From the NCBI GenBank assembly GCA_964036045.1, contig OZ038389.1, forward strand, positions 42,090,119 through 42,154,118: DNA of 64,000 nucleotides, given 5' to 3'. Numbering within the stretch: position 1 is the first letter of the stretch; each line of letters starts with the position of its first letter. The DNA comes from Eutreptiella sp. 'Long Island Sound 2002'. Its lineage: Eukaryota > Euglenozoa > Euglenophyceae > Eutreptiales > Eutreptiaceae. The translations under genes and the position numbers were made by a program. Under the pieces are notes generated by a model. The model was not told where the DNA came from, did no database searches, and worked only from the letters and a program-made list of their open reading frames with translations. This document shows positions 63,971 to 64,000 of this stretch, one piece after another.

Positions 63971-64000
63971 GGGGGGGACCTGACCCTTTACGCCGACTTC

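Overview
The window is nuclear DNA of a eukaryote, most likely a microbial one (an alga or other protist). Genes have GT-AG introns up to 5 kb long, most of the sequence is mobile or tandemly repeated, and telomere-like TTAGGG runs occur internally. Poly-G/poly-C tracts of 9-19 nt recur throughout. I cannot name the species.

Three genes look intact. (1) An intronless secreted or ER-lumen JmjC/cupin-type Fe(II) oxygenase at 16609-18321. (2) A PH-RING-RING protein at 30120-44173, rebuilt from five exons whose phases fit except for one uncertain donor. Its large introns are full of repeats. (3) The C-terminal (W2) half of translation factor eIF5 at 59252-62127, rebuilt from four exons with fully matching phases.

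Layout: 0-3.4 kb duplicated segments; 3.5-16.3 kb three related DNA transposons (GP1-GP3) among older repeats, a CGGBP1/hAT-type zinc finger, a tRNA-derived SINE pair, a LINE RNase H remnant and a fold-back element; 16.6-18.3 kb the JmjC gene; 19-26 kb two decayed Ty1/copia elements on the minus strand; 26.3-28.5 kb a broken coiled-coil gene split by a ~315-bp tandem repeat; 28.9-29.7 kb a long repeat ending in telomere-like DNA; 30-44 kb the PH-RING-RING gene; 46.3-49.3 kb two more copies of the telomere-capped repeat in tandem; 51.9-56.5 kb an unrecognised decayed gene and a retroposed insertion; 59.2-62.1 kb eIF5; 62.2-64 kb three tandem arrays.

The best candidate for an undescribed system is the GP family. 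Each copy has short G5/C5 terminal inverted repeats, a 3-bp target duplication (TAG, TAT, AAT, TAG) and, near both ends, direct arrays of an 11-bp unit made of a GC-alternating hexamer plus a pentamer. The pentamer is the same at both ends of one copy but differs between copies (AGTGC, AGGGC, CGGGC, TGTGC). This holds even where the adjoining 100 bp is almost identical. Paralogous empty sites for two of the four copies lie in this same window. The largest copy carries a DDE_4 (PIF/Harbinger-type) transposase remnant.
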